Positions 8,322-15,543 of a DNA stretch of 19,843 bases are shown here, in pieces (the first letter of the stretch is position 1; the number at the start of each line of letters is the position of its first letter). A program made the translations under genes and the position numbers. The notes under the pieces were generated by a model. It searched no databases, had not been told where the DNA came from, and saw nothing but the letters and a program-made list of their open reading frames with translations. Location: contig JAVEVF010000026.1 of assembly GCA_034005175.1 (NCBI GenBank), positions 1-19,843 of the forward strand. Reading direction: 5' to 3'. The DNA comes from JAVEVF01 sp034005175. Lineage in GTDB: Bacteria > Actinomycetota > Coriobacteriia > Anaerosomatales > SLCP01.

Positions 8322-8337
8322 AGGTATGATACGGCAA
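8309..8337 (-). promoter_or_regulatory. Putative vapBC promoter
   Basis: On the minus strand TTGCCG (8337-8332) is separated by 17 bases from TACAGT (8314-8309); each hexamer matches the sigma70 consensus at 4 of 6 positions. The -10 lies inside the inverted repeat, so operator binding would block it. Spacing and position are good; the hexamers are only moderate. Confidence 0.45.
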
Positions 8338-8392
8338 CATCATCACGAACGGGTACCTATCTGAGCAGCACCTGTCTGGGCCGGGAGGCCTC

Positions 8393-10048
8393 ATGGACGA
8401 TCATCGGAACAGTCACGGGCACGAAGCCGAGGCGCCTAACGCGGACGAGCGGGCGGGCCACAGCGGCCACGAGGGCCACGACGACCACTCGGACATGGTC
8501 GCCGACTTCCGGCGCCGCTTCTTCGTCTCGCTCGTGCTCACGGTGCCCATCGTCACGCTCTCCGAGATGGTGTGGATGTTCTTCGGCCTCATGCCGCCGA
8601 TCACCTTTCCCGGTGACCACCTCGTGGTGTTCGCGCTCTCCACCGTCGTGTGGGCGTGGGGCGGCTGGCCGTTCCTGAGCGGCTTCGTCGCCGAGCTGCG
8701 CTCGCACAAGCCCGGCATGATGACGCTCGTGGCTATCGCTATCTCGGTCGCATACTTCTACAGCGTTGCGGTGGTGTTCGGCCTGCCCGGCGAGGACTTC
8801 TTCTGGGAGATGGCCACCCTCGTCGTGATCATGCTGTTGGGCCACTGGCTCGAGATGCGCTCGGTGATGGGTGCCTCGCGCGCGCTCGAATCGCTTGTGC
8901 GGCTCATGCCCGCTGAGGCGCATCTGCTGGCCGAGGACGGCTCGACGACCGACGTGCCCGTCACCGAGCTCGAACCCGGCGACCGCGTGCAGGTCCGACC
9001 CGGTGAGAAGGTGCCGGTCGACGGCACGGTGACGCGCGGCGAGACCACCGTCGACGAGTCGCTGCTCACCGGCGAGTCCGTGCCGGTGCTCAAGCAGGAA
9101 GGTGCCGAGGTCATCGGCGGGTCGGTGAACGCCGAGGGCTCGATTGTCGTCGAGGTCACACGCATCGGCGCCGATTCCTACCTCGCAAACGTCATCGACC
9201 TCGTGAAGTCCGCACAGGCCAGTCGCTCGCGAACTCAGGACCTCGCCGACCGCGCGGCAGCCGTGCTCACACTCATCGCGCTCTCGACCGGGGCGCTCAC
9301 GCTCGCCGCGTGGTCCGCGTTCTCCGACAGCGGTTTCGCCTTCGCGCTCGAGCGCTCAGTCACCGTGATGGTGATCGCGTGCCCGCATGCGCTCGGGCTT
9401 GCCATCCCTCTGGTCGTGGCGGTCTCCACTGCGATCGCCGCACGCGGTGGCATCCTGGTGCGCGACCGCTCCGCCTTCGAGGCCGCACACCTGCTCGACG
9501 CCGTCGTCTTCGACAAGACCGGCACGCTCACCGAGGGGCGCTTCGGCGTGAGCGAGGTCGTGGCGCTCGGCGAACTGTCCGCCGAGGAGGTCGCCGCGCT
9601 CGCCTCGGCGGCCGAAGCGCCCTCCCAGCACCCCATCGCTCGCGCCATCACCGAGCACGCGAAGCCGGCCGCCGAGGTCGAGGGCTTCTCCTCGGTCACC
9701 GGCAAAGGGGCGCGAGGCCGAGTGGATGGGCGGGAGGTCGTGGTGGCAAGCCCCAGCTACCTCGCTGAACTCGGCCACGACGTGCCAGCAGAAGCCGGGG
9801 CGCTTGCCGAGAAGGGCATGACGGTCGTCTACGTCGTGGTCGATGCCGAATTGGCAGGGGCCATCGCGCTCGCCGACGTCGTACGACCCGAATCAGCTGA
9901 GGCTGTCGCCCGCCTGCACGCGATGGGCGTGCGCACGATGATGCTCACCGGCGACAACCAGCGGGTGGCCGCGCACGTGGCGGACGAGGTCGGTGTGGAC
10001 GAGTACTTCGCCGAGGTGTTGCCGCACGAGAAGTCGGCGAAGATCTAA
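8393..10048 (+). CDS. CopB-type heavy-metal P-type ATPase, cut by in-frame stop
   Basis: Membrane ATPase that would export Cu/Ag-type ions. The His-rich N-terminus (HRNSHGHE, HSGHEGHDDH) and CPH motif (C330-P331-H332) place it in the P1B-3/CopB group. Visible motifs: TGES (226-229, actuator), DKTGT (phosphorylated D374), HPIARAI (nucleotide domain) and TGDN (from 519). The frame ends at TAA 10046-10048, immediately before a continuous in-frame remainder that carries GDGVNDAP and the last helices. The family is normally near 680 residues; this part has 551 and lacks the hinge motif and the last two membrane helices, so alone it should not pump. ATG 8393 has a GGGAGG SD (8383-8388). The P-type ATPase family is certain, the exact metal less so. 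Confidence 0.9.
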   Translation: MDDHRNSHGHEAEAPNADERAGHSGHEGHDDHSDMVADFRRRFFVSLVLTVPIVTLSEMVWMFFGLMPPITFPGDHLVVFALSTVVWAWGGWPFLSGFVAELRSHKPGMMTLVAIAISVAYFYSVAVVFGLPGEDFFWEMATLVVIMLLGHWLEMRSVMGASRALESLVRLMPAEAHLLAEDGSTTDVPVTELEPGDRVQVRPGEKVPVDGTVTRGETTVDESLLTGESVPVLKQEGAEVIGGSVNAEGSIVVEVTRIGADSYLANVIDLVKSAQASRSRTQDLADRAAAVLTLIALSTGALTLAAWSAFSDSGFAFALERSVTVMVIACPHALGLAIPLVVAVSTAIAARGGILVRDRSAFEAAHLLDAVVFDKTGTLTEGRFGVSEVVALGELSAEEVAALASAAEAPSQHPIARAITEHAKPAAEVEGFSSVTGKGARGRVDGREVVVASPSYLAELGHDVPAEAGALAEKGMTVVYVVVDAELAGAIALADVVRPESAEAVARLHAMGVRTMMLTGDNQRVAAHVADEVGVDEYFAEVLPHEKSAKI

Positions 10049-10441
10049 GAGGTGCGCGGGCGCGGGCTGCGCGTGGCCATGGTCGGCGACGGAGTGAACG
10101 ATGCGCCCGCTCTTGCGAGCGCAGACATCGGCATCGCCATCGGCGCCGGTACCGACGTCGCGATTCAAGCCGCCGATGTGGTGCTCGTACGCAGCGACCC
10201 GCGCGACGTGGCCGCAATCGTCGAGCTCTCCTCGGCGACCTACCGCAAGATGCGGCAGAACCTCGTCTGGGCGACCGGCTACAATGCCATCACCATCCCG
10301 CTTGCCGCCGGCGTGCTGGCGTGGGCCGGGATCATCCTGAGCCCGGCGACGGGCGCGGTGCTCATGTCGCTGTCCACGATCATCGTCGCCCTCAATGCTC
10401 GGCTGTTGCGCGACCCGCAACAGCGTGGGCGAGGAGCCTGA
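10049..10441 (+). pseudogene. C-terminal remainder of the metal ATPase after the TAA
   Basis: Same frame as the ATPase upstream, directly after its TAA. It encodes [20 protein letters not shown] and the rest of the P-domain end, then two hydrophobic segments (around [20 protein letters not shown] and [20 protein letters not shown]), the usual last helices of P1B ATPases, and stops at TGA 10439-10441. No further lesion is visible. A GTG at 10052 could open it formally, but no SD precedes it and it lacks the phosphorylation site. Together with 8393-10048 it would make a normal protein of about 681 residues, so this is one gene broken by a nonsense codon, a readthrough case or a sequence error. 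Confidence 0.85.
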
Positions 10442-10470
10442 CTGCGTGCTTCGAGCTGTTCCGGACACGC

Positions 10471-10512
10471 AAACGCCCCTCCGGTCTGCGAGAGACTCAC
10501 GAAGAGGCGTTT
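10471..10512 (-). terminator. Terminator-like hairpin after tRNA-Ile
   Basis: The arms AAACGCCCCTCC (10471-10482) and GAAGAGGCGTTT (10501-10512) pair over 12 bases; read as minus-strand RNA the two non-complementary positions become G-U wobbles, so the fold favours the tRNA transcript. A smaller GTCT/AGAC stem lies in the loop. It begins 12 bases past the tRNA 3' end. The trailing T-run is only three bases, so efficiency is uncertain. It also lies after the ATPase remainder and may serve both strands. Confidence 0.6.
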
Positions 10513-10524
10513 GGCAGCAGATGA

Positions 10525-10601
10525 TGGTGGGCCCGAGTGGATTCGAACCACTGACCTCACGGTTATCAGCCGTGCGCTCTAACCAACTGAGCTACGGGCC
10601 C
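10525..10601 (-). tRNA. tRNA-Ile (GAT anticodon)
   Basis: Complete cloverleaf on the minus strand, 74 nt plus encoded CCA (10527-10525). The acceptor stem GGGCCCG (10601-10595) pairs with CGGGCCC (10535-10529), with discriminator A at 10528. The D-arm reads GCTCAGTTGGTTAGAGC, the anticodon loop CTGATAA gives GAT (10567-10565), and the T-arm contains GTTCGAATC. GAT reads ATC/ATT, so this is isoleucine. It stands alone rather than in an rRNA spacer, with its own promoter upstream. Confidence 0.97.
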
Positions 10602-10628
10602 TTGCCCGACGGGGCAAAACGCTTTCGT

Positions 10629-10658
10629 ACCATAGCCCAAGGCCACAAACAGCGTCAA
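10629..10658 (-). promoter_or_regulatory. tRNA-Ile promoter
   Basis: Minus-strand TTGACG (10658-10653) is followed after 18 bases by TATGGT (10634-10629). The hexamers match sigma70 at 5/6 and 4/6 positions, and the predicted start falls about 20 bases before the tRNA. A GCCC/GGGC mini-stem lies in the leader. Confidence 0.6.
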
Positions 10659-10738
10659 GACGCCTGCAACACCACCCACGTACCCCTCGGCATGTCGGCT
10701 CCTCAGTCACGCGGAGACCACAGAGCGATACCATCGCG

Positions 10739-10744
10739 TATGAT
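10739..10744 (+). promoter_or_regulatory. Possible -10 element for the DUF151 gene
   Basis: TATGAT (5/6 match to the -10 consensus) lies 42 bases before the ATG at 10786. No good -35 hexamer is present at 16-18 bases upstream, so this is a weak call. The remaining gap 10602-10785 holds only this and the tRNA promoter. Confidence 0.3.
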
Positions 10745-10785
10745 AGTGGAAGGTACTACCCGTACGCCGAGAGGAGGTGCAGGGG

Positions 10786-11280
10786 ATGATTCCCGTCAGC
10801 ATAGCGAGCTTGAGCGTTGACTCGGCCAGCAACCAGCCGGTCGTCATCCTGCGCCCCATCGCCGAGGAGGGGGTGGATGGAAGGCTCGTTCCCATCTGGA
10901 TAGGCCAAAACGAAGCCACCGCCATCCTGCTGGCCCTGCAAGACATCGCACCTCCTCGCCCAATGACCCACGACCTGCTCAAGGTGGTCATCGAAACGCT
11001 TGGCGCCGAGGTGCAGCGTGTGGAGATCACACGTATCGAGGGCGGTACGTTCTACGCGTCGATCTGGCTCAGCGGTCCGGGTGACTTCGTTCACCAGCTT
11101 GACGCTCGGCCGAGTGACTCCATCGCGCTTGCGGTGCGCTCCGGTGCCCCCATCTTCATCTCCGAGCAGGTACTTGATGAGGTCGCTGTGGTGGAGGTCA
11201 CCGAGGAGGATGAAGAGGAGCAGGTAGAGAGGTTCCGCGAGTTCCTAGAAGGCGTGGACCCAAGCGACTTCCAGGGCTGA
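10786..11280 (+). CDS. Bifunctional nuclease family protein (DUF151)
   Basis: A 164-residue protein with the full DUF151/BFN signature: LVPIWIGQNEATAILLAL, then PRPMTHDLLKVVIETLGAEV, then RIEGGTFYASI, and DARPSDSIALAVR followed by PIFISEQVLDEV. Plant and bacterial members have been reported with RNase/DNase activity; the bacterial role is mostly unsettled. The C-terminal tail is acidic (EVTEEDEEEQVERF). I chose ATG 10786 over GTG 10777 because AGGAGG (10772-10777) lies 8 bases before the ATG and would overlap the GTG. It stands alone on the plus strand and converges on the permease gene with only 4 bases between stop codons. Confidence 0.9.
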   Translation: MIPVSIASLSVDSASNQPVVILRPIAEEGVDGRLVPIWIGQNEATAILLALQDIAPPRPMTHDLLKVVIETLGAEVQRVEITRIEGGTFYASIWLSGPGDFVHQLDARPSDSIALAVRSGAPIFISEQVLDEVAVVEVTEEDEEEQVERFREFLEGVDPSDFQG

Positions 11281-11284
11281 ACCC

Positions 11285-12475
11285 TTACTCGTAACGCAGG
11301 GCCTCGATAGGATCGAGCCTCGATGCGCGATACGCTGGATACGCGCCGAAGAAGATGCCCACACCTGCCGAGAACACGAACGCGAGTGCCACCGCCCATG
11401 CGGTCACCTCGGTAGGCACCCATGTCGCCAGCACCGCCGCTCCTGCCGCCCCGAGAGCGACCCCCACCAGCCCGCCTACCACAGAAAGCGTCACGGCCTC
11501 GATGACGAACTGGCTCATGATGTCGTAGGTTCGTGCACCAACGGCCTTCCTGATGCCTATCTCGCGCGTGCGCTCACTCACGCTCACAAGCATGATGTTC
11601 ATGATGCCGATCCCGCCAACGAGCAAAGAGATGCTGGCGATGCCGGCAAGCATCAAGGTGAGCGTCCCCAGTATCTGCTGGAACATCCCGAGCGTCTGCT
11701 CCTGCGAGAACACACTGAACTCCTCGCCGAACCGAGGGGCCAGAATCTGCCGGATGCGCTCCTGCATCCGCTCAACCTCGTTTGGATCGGCAGCTTTGAC
11801 CGCGATAAGGCCCACATCAGTGGTCCCGATGAGCCGCTGTGCGGTGGTGATGGGCATATACACCTGATTGTCCTGATCGCCGGCCAGCGATCCTCCTGCG
11901 GCTGCGACATGGCCGATGACTGTGAAGCGCTGCCCGTTGACGCTTATCGGCTTGCCTACCGGGTCTTGGTTGGGGAAAAGGCGGTCGCGCACGGTGGCGC
12001 CGATCACGATGACGCGCGCACTTGCTGCTATCTCGCTGCGACGGTAGGTTCTCCCCCCAAGATACTCTCCGCCGAAGACATCGTCTGCGTACTCGTTCGC
12101 TGCCGCAACGGTACTACGCATGGTGCGGTTTCCCACACGTAGCGTGAGCGGTCCGTTCACCACAGGCACGACGGCATGCTCTGGGCCAAGCCGGCGCTGC
12201 AGTAGCTCCGCGTCTTCGAGATTGAAGCGCTTGGTGGTCATGCCACCAGGGCCGCCTCCGGTGCCCTCCTCCATGTTGCCCGCAAACACGAAGACGAGAT
12301 TGGAGCCGAGGCCTTCAATCGAGCCGGTGATCTCATCTTGGACCCCCGTGCCGATGGCGACCAGCAGAATGACCGCTGCTACCCCGATGATCACACCAAG
12401 CATCGTGAGGGCTGCTCGCAGCTTGTTCGCGCTCAAGGCTCTCAACGCAATACGGAGGCTCTCGATGATGTTCAT
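11285..12475 (-). CDS. MacB/FtsX-type ABC transporter permease
   Basis: Permease of 396 residues. Layout: N-terminal helix (about 20-45, LTMLGVIIGVAAVILLVAIG), a large extracellular MacB-PCD domain (about 50-265), then three helices with the family signatures GIMNIMLVSVSERTREIGIR and, at the C-terminus, YPAYRASRLDPIEALRYE. This is the mechanotransmission type of ABC exporter that moves peptides, lipids or drugs from the outer face of the membrane rather than transporting through a channel. Its ATG overlaps the ATPase stop in ATGA, so both should be made in equal amounts. Substrate unknown. The usual fused MacB arrangement is split here into two genes, as in most Gram-positive systems. Confidence 0.92.
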   Translation of the reverse strand: MNIIESLRIALRALSANKLRAALTMLGVIIGVAAVILLVAIGTGVQDEITGSIEGLGSNLVFVFAGNMEEGTGGGPGGMTTKRFNLEDAELLQRRLGPEHAVVPVVNGPLTLRVGNRTMRSTVAAANEYADDVFGGEYLGGRTYRRSEIAASARVIVIGATVRDRLFPNQDPVGKPISVNGQRFTVIGHVAAAGGSLAGDQDNQVYMPITTAQRLIGTTDVGLIAVKAADPNEVERMQERIRQILAPRFGEEFSVFSQEQTLGMFQQILGTLTLMLAGIASISLLVGGIGIMNIMLVSVSERTREIGIRKAVGARTYDIMSQFVIEAVTLSVVGGLVGVALGAAGAAVLATWVPTEVTAWAVALAFVFSAGVGIFFGAYPAYRASRLDPIEALRYE

Positions 12476-13275
12476 TCATCCGCCTCATTGGCTGTCTCAA
12501 GAGCAACGCTCGCGTGTTCAGCCGCGACGATGCGCTCTCCTACATGTTCTTCTCGGCTGATGCGCCCGTCCCGGATATGCACGATGCGCTGCGCGTGATG
12601 CGCGACGGTGTCGTCATGCGTGACGATGACGACGGTGATTCCATGTGCGTTGAGCTGTTGCAGCATCTCCATGACCTCGACGCCTGACGCCGAGTCCAAG
12701 TTGCCGGTGGGTTCATCGGCAAGGACGATGGATGGCTCTGTTACCAGTGCGCGCGCGATGGCGACCCGCTGCTGCTGCCCACCAGAGAGCTGATTGGGCA
12801 TGTGGCCGAGCCTGTCGCCCAAGCCCACCCGCTCAAGAGCTGCACGCGCTCGCCTCGTCCTCTCCGCGCCTGACACACCTGCATAGACAAGCGGCAGCTC
12901 CACGTTGGCAAGCGCCGAGGTGCGCGCAAGCAAGTTGAAGGACTGGAAGACGAAGCCGATGCGCCGGTTGCGCACCGCCGCAAGCTCGTTCGGGGACATG
13001 CTGGAGACTTCTTCACCCTCCACGACAACGGTGCCTTCAGTGGGCCGATCAAGCAGCCCGATGATGTGCATGAGGGTGGACTTGCCCGAACCGCTTGGCC
13101 CCATGAGCGAGAGCATCTCGCCGGCGATGATAGAGAGGTCGACACCGCGCAACGCATGAACGTCCACTTCGCCGAGGTGATAACACTTCGCGACTCCCCG
13201 CGCCTCAAGGACGACGCGCCCCTCGGCCAGCAGACCGTCCGGTTCCTGTCCTTTGGCGTGAACCACGGATCCCAC
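12472..13275 (-). CDS. MacB/LolD-type ABC transporter ATP-binding protein
   Basis: ATPase of 267 residues powering the adjacent permease. Walker [10 protein letters not shown] (59-67), Q-loop Q111, signature LSGGQQQR (163-170), Walker B IVLADE followed by PTGNLD (183-194), switch His220. [12 protein letters not shown] and FQSFNLL are typical of the MacB/LolD subfamily. GTG 13275 starts 1 base after the adaptor stop. The first 20 residues are poorly conserved, and an in-frame GTG a few codons later is possible. The C-terminal 30 residues (from HVGERIV) are an Ala/Glu-rich extension of no known function. Genes in this order (adaptor, ATPase, permease) form a complete exporter. Confidence 0.93.
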   Translation of the reverse strand: MGSVVHAKGQEPDGLLAEGRVVLEARGVAKCYHLGEVDVHALRGVDLSIIAGEMLSLMGPSGSGKSTLMHIIGLLDRPTEGTVVVEGEEVSSMSPNELAAVRNRRIGFVFQSFNLLARTSALANVELPLVYAGVSGAERTRRARAALERVGLGDRLGHMPNQLSGGQQQRVAIARALVTEPSIVLADEPTGNLDSASGVEVMEMLQQLNAHGITVVIVTHDDTVAHHAQRIVHIRDGRISREEHVGERIVAAEHASVALETANEADE

Positions 13276-13276
13276 G

Positions 13277-14755
13277 CTATTTCACGCTGACGGGCATGTT
13301 GTCTTCGAACTCCGTAGCGCTCGACAAAGCCACCTCGTCCCCGGGCGCGACACCCGAGATGATCTCGGCGGAGACATCGGTGAGCGTGCCTATCTCGACC
13401 GGGGTGCGCACAAGCCGGCCGTCTCGCACCACATACACGAACTCCTCTCCACCTTCGTCAAACAAGGCCTCCACCGGCACTCGGGTGACCGCCTCTTTGC
13501 GACTGACCTCGATGGTCGCATCACCCCTCATGCCCATGAGGACGCGCGCGTCCGCTGCGGAAAGTGAAAGATGAACAGGAAAGACCGTCCCGCCCGTGAG
13601 CGTGAGAGTGGCAGCTGGCGTCACCGCAGCCACGGTCGTCTCAAATGAACGGTCGGGAAACGCATCGAGCCTCACCGTCGCGCTCATGCCTTCCTTGACG
13701 AGGTCGACATCGACCTCGTCCACCTCGGCGGTGAATCGCAGAGAGTCGAGCTGCACCACCGTGAAGGGTGGTGCCTGCGGAGCCACGCCGATATCAGGCG
13801 CGGCCTTCGAGACGCTGCCGTCAGAAGCAGGCGCACCCAAAGCGTTGAAGAGCACCACACCGTCGATCGGCGCGACGAGCTCGGCGCCTGCGAGGCTGGA
13901 CTGTGCGAGCGCGAGCGCCTCGCGGGCTTGCTCAACCCCCTGGCGGGCAGCGCGACGCTGGCTGGACAGGTCAAGGGCCTCAAGCTTGTCCTGTTGCGCC
14001 CTTGCACCGAGATACGCTGCGTACGCCTGTTCCACACCCGCGTCCGCCGCGGCTTGTTGGGTCGAAAGGTCGACCGAACGCAGTTGCTGTTCGGTTGCCT
14101 GTGCGCTCAGGGAAGCAACGCGGGCTTGGTCACGCGCGCTCTCAGCAGCTTGAAGCGTGACGAGGTTCTCGGGCGTGGGCACGGCATCATACAGCGACTT
14201 CGCAGCGTTGTATGCAGAGGACGCCTGAGCGTATGCATTCTTTGCGGCTGCCGTGGCTGCAGTCGCCGCGGCGAGATCGGTCTTCGAGGGGCCCTGACTG
14301 GCGACCGCCCTCGCTGCGGTCTGTGCCGAGCGATACGCGGCCCACGCGGCATCGGTAGCTGCGCGCGCAGCTGCAACGTCGGCGGCTGCGGGAGCTTGGT
14401 CGTCGACCGCCGCAAGTCCTGACTGCGCCTGCGCCAGCGCCGCCTCGGCTTGCGCGACAGCGAACTTCAGCGGTTCGGTATCCATGACCGCAAGCACGGC
14501 ACCCTGTGTGACCGGCTGTCCATCGGTGACGCGCACCTCGGCGAGAACACCTGCCGACGGTGGGAAGACATCCGCGCGCACATCGGACTCCACCTTGCCT
14601 GACGCCGTCACGGTCACTGTGAGGTCAGAGCGCTCAACGGTCACGGCCTCCACTTCCACCGTGGGTCTTCTCCCGCCGAGGACGACGAGTGCAACCACCA
14701 CGCCTGCCACGATGAGCACTAAAATGGCAACGATGATCTTGGTTCTCGGCGACAC
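13277..14755 (-). CDS. MacA/HlyD-type efflux adaptor protein
   Basis: Membrane-anchored adaptor of about 492 residues. It has an N-terminal anchor helix (KIIVAILVLIVAGVVVALVV), a lipoyl-like half (TASGKVESDVRADVFPPSAG, then VTDGQPVTQGAVLAVMD), a long Ala/Gln-rich coiled-coil hairpin (about 85-280), the second lipoyl half (ELVAPIDGVVLFNALGAPAS), a beta-barrel domain with DEVDVDLVKEGMSATVRLDA, and a membrane-proximal domain to the C-terminus. The hairpin contains a visible duplication: VDLSTQQAAADAGVEQA and LDLSSQRRAARQGVEQA about 40 residues apart. I start at GTG 14755 because GAGGAGG ends 4 bases before it; the upstream start at 14788 has no good SD. It lies 36 bases after the HAD gene and 1 base before the ATPase gene. 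Without an outer membrane its role is probably substrate or permease coupling. Confidence 0.88.
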   Translation of the reverse strand: MSPRTKIIVAILVLIVAGVVVALVVLGGRRPTVEVEAVTVERSDLTVTVTASGKVESDVRADVFPPSAGVLAEVRVTDGQPVTQGAVLAVMDTEPLKFAVAQAEAALAQAQSGLAAVDDQAPAAADVAAARAATDAAWAAYRSAQTAARAVASQGPSKTDLAAATAATAAAKNAYAQASSAYNAAKSLYDAVPTPENLVTLQAAESARDQARVASLSAQATEQQLRSVDLSTQQAAADAGVEQAYAAYLGARAQQDKLEALDLSSQRRAARQGVEQAREALALAQSSLAGAELVAPIDGVVLFNALGAPASDGSVSKAAPDIGVAPQAPPFTVVQLDSLRFTAEVDEVDVDLVKEGMSATVRLDAFPDRSFETTVAAVTPAATLTLTGGTVFPVHLSLSAADARVLMGMRGDATIEVSRKEAVTRVPVEALFDEGGEEFVYVVRDGRLVRTPVEIGTLTDVSAEIISGVAPGDEVALSSATEFEDNMPVSVK

Positions 14756-14791
14756 GGTTCCTCCTCGGACTTCGTTAGGGAGAGACACGTC

Positions 14792-15532
14792 CTACATTAT
14801 TCCCGAACGATGCGGATGTACGCGGTCGCTCGAGGCTCCTGCGCAGGCGGGTTGAACGCGTAGTCTCTCTGAGTCGCCGTTGAGAAGCAAGGGCAGCTCG
14901 GTGATGGAGTTCAACGCGTACTCGGGGCCAGGATGAAGCACCGCGGCCGAGGGGAATGCCCCCCACAGCGCTGCAACGGATATCGCCCCCGCCGCGATGG
15001 CAGCGGTCATGTCGTGTGGGCTGTCGCCGAGGTACAACATCTCGGCCGTTGGCAAGCCCATGAGGCCTGCCGCGTAGTCCAAAGGATAGGGATCGGGCTT
15101 GTGTCTCTCAACATCGTCTGAGGTCACAACCACCTCGAAGAACTCCCGCAACGCGAATGCATCCAGGCCTCTGTGTGCCATCGGCGCGCCCTTCGAGGTC
15201 ACGACCCCCATCGGAAAACCCGCGCCGGCCAGCATCTGGAGTGTCTCACGGGTGCCCGGGTACTCGGCGACCATGTCATCATGGATGCTCGCGTTGTGCT
15301 CACGGTACACGCGCAGCAGCTCATCGGCGTGGTCCGGAGCGAACTCACGCATCTGCGTTGCCAGCGGTATCCCGACGCCTCTCATGAGGACCTCGTCGGA
15401 AAGTGGTGCCCCGAGCACCTCGGTTGTCGCATAGCGAAACGAGCTCAAGATGAGCGCGACGGTGTCGATGAGGGTCCCATCGAGGTCGAACAAGAGCCCG
15501 CGAACTCGCCCGCCAAGGCCGGCAGGGGTCAT
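14792..15532 (-). CDS. HAD-family phosphatase (phosphoglycolate/PPi phosphatase-like)
   Basis: A 246-residue HAD hydrolase of the Gph/PpaX type. Motif I is LLFDLDGTLIDT (nucleophile D16, acid D18); motif II is VVTSKG, motif III the Lys of RHKPDPYPLDY, motif IV LGDSPHDM. The helical cap lies between about 25 and 95. Such enzymes dephosphorylate phosphoglycolate, pyrophosphate or sugar phosphates; the exact substrate cannot be read from sequence. The last 30 or so residues (from NGDSERLRV) are Arg/Ser-rich and have no clear family counterpart. The ATG lies 11 bases after the gyrA stop, so it is probably read from the gyrase transcript. Confidence 0.88.
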   Translation of the reverse strand: MTPAGLGGRVRGLLFDLDGTLIDTVALILSSFRYATTEVLGAPLSDEVLMRGVGIPLATQMREFAPDHADELLRVYREHNASIHDDMVAEYPGTRETLQMLAGAGFPMGVVTSKGAPMAHRGLDAFALREFFEVVVTSDDVERHKPDPYPLDYAAGLMGLPTAEMLYLGDSPHDMTAAIAAGAISVAALWGAFPSAAVLHPGPEYALNSITELPLLLNGDSERLRVQPACAGASSDRVHPHRSGIM

Positions 15533-15543
15533 ATCAAGCCACC

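Noticed and set aside
10052..10441. C-terminal ATPase part as an independent small gene
   Set aside because: There is no SD at GTG 10052, it is in frame with the upstream ATPase, and it lacks the phosphorylation and nucleotide domains.
11273..11285. AGGG-N5-CCCT as a shared terminator between the convergent genes
   Set aside because: The stem is only 4 bases, has no T-run and overlaps both stop regions.
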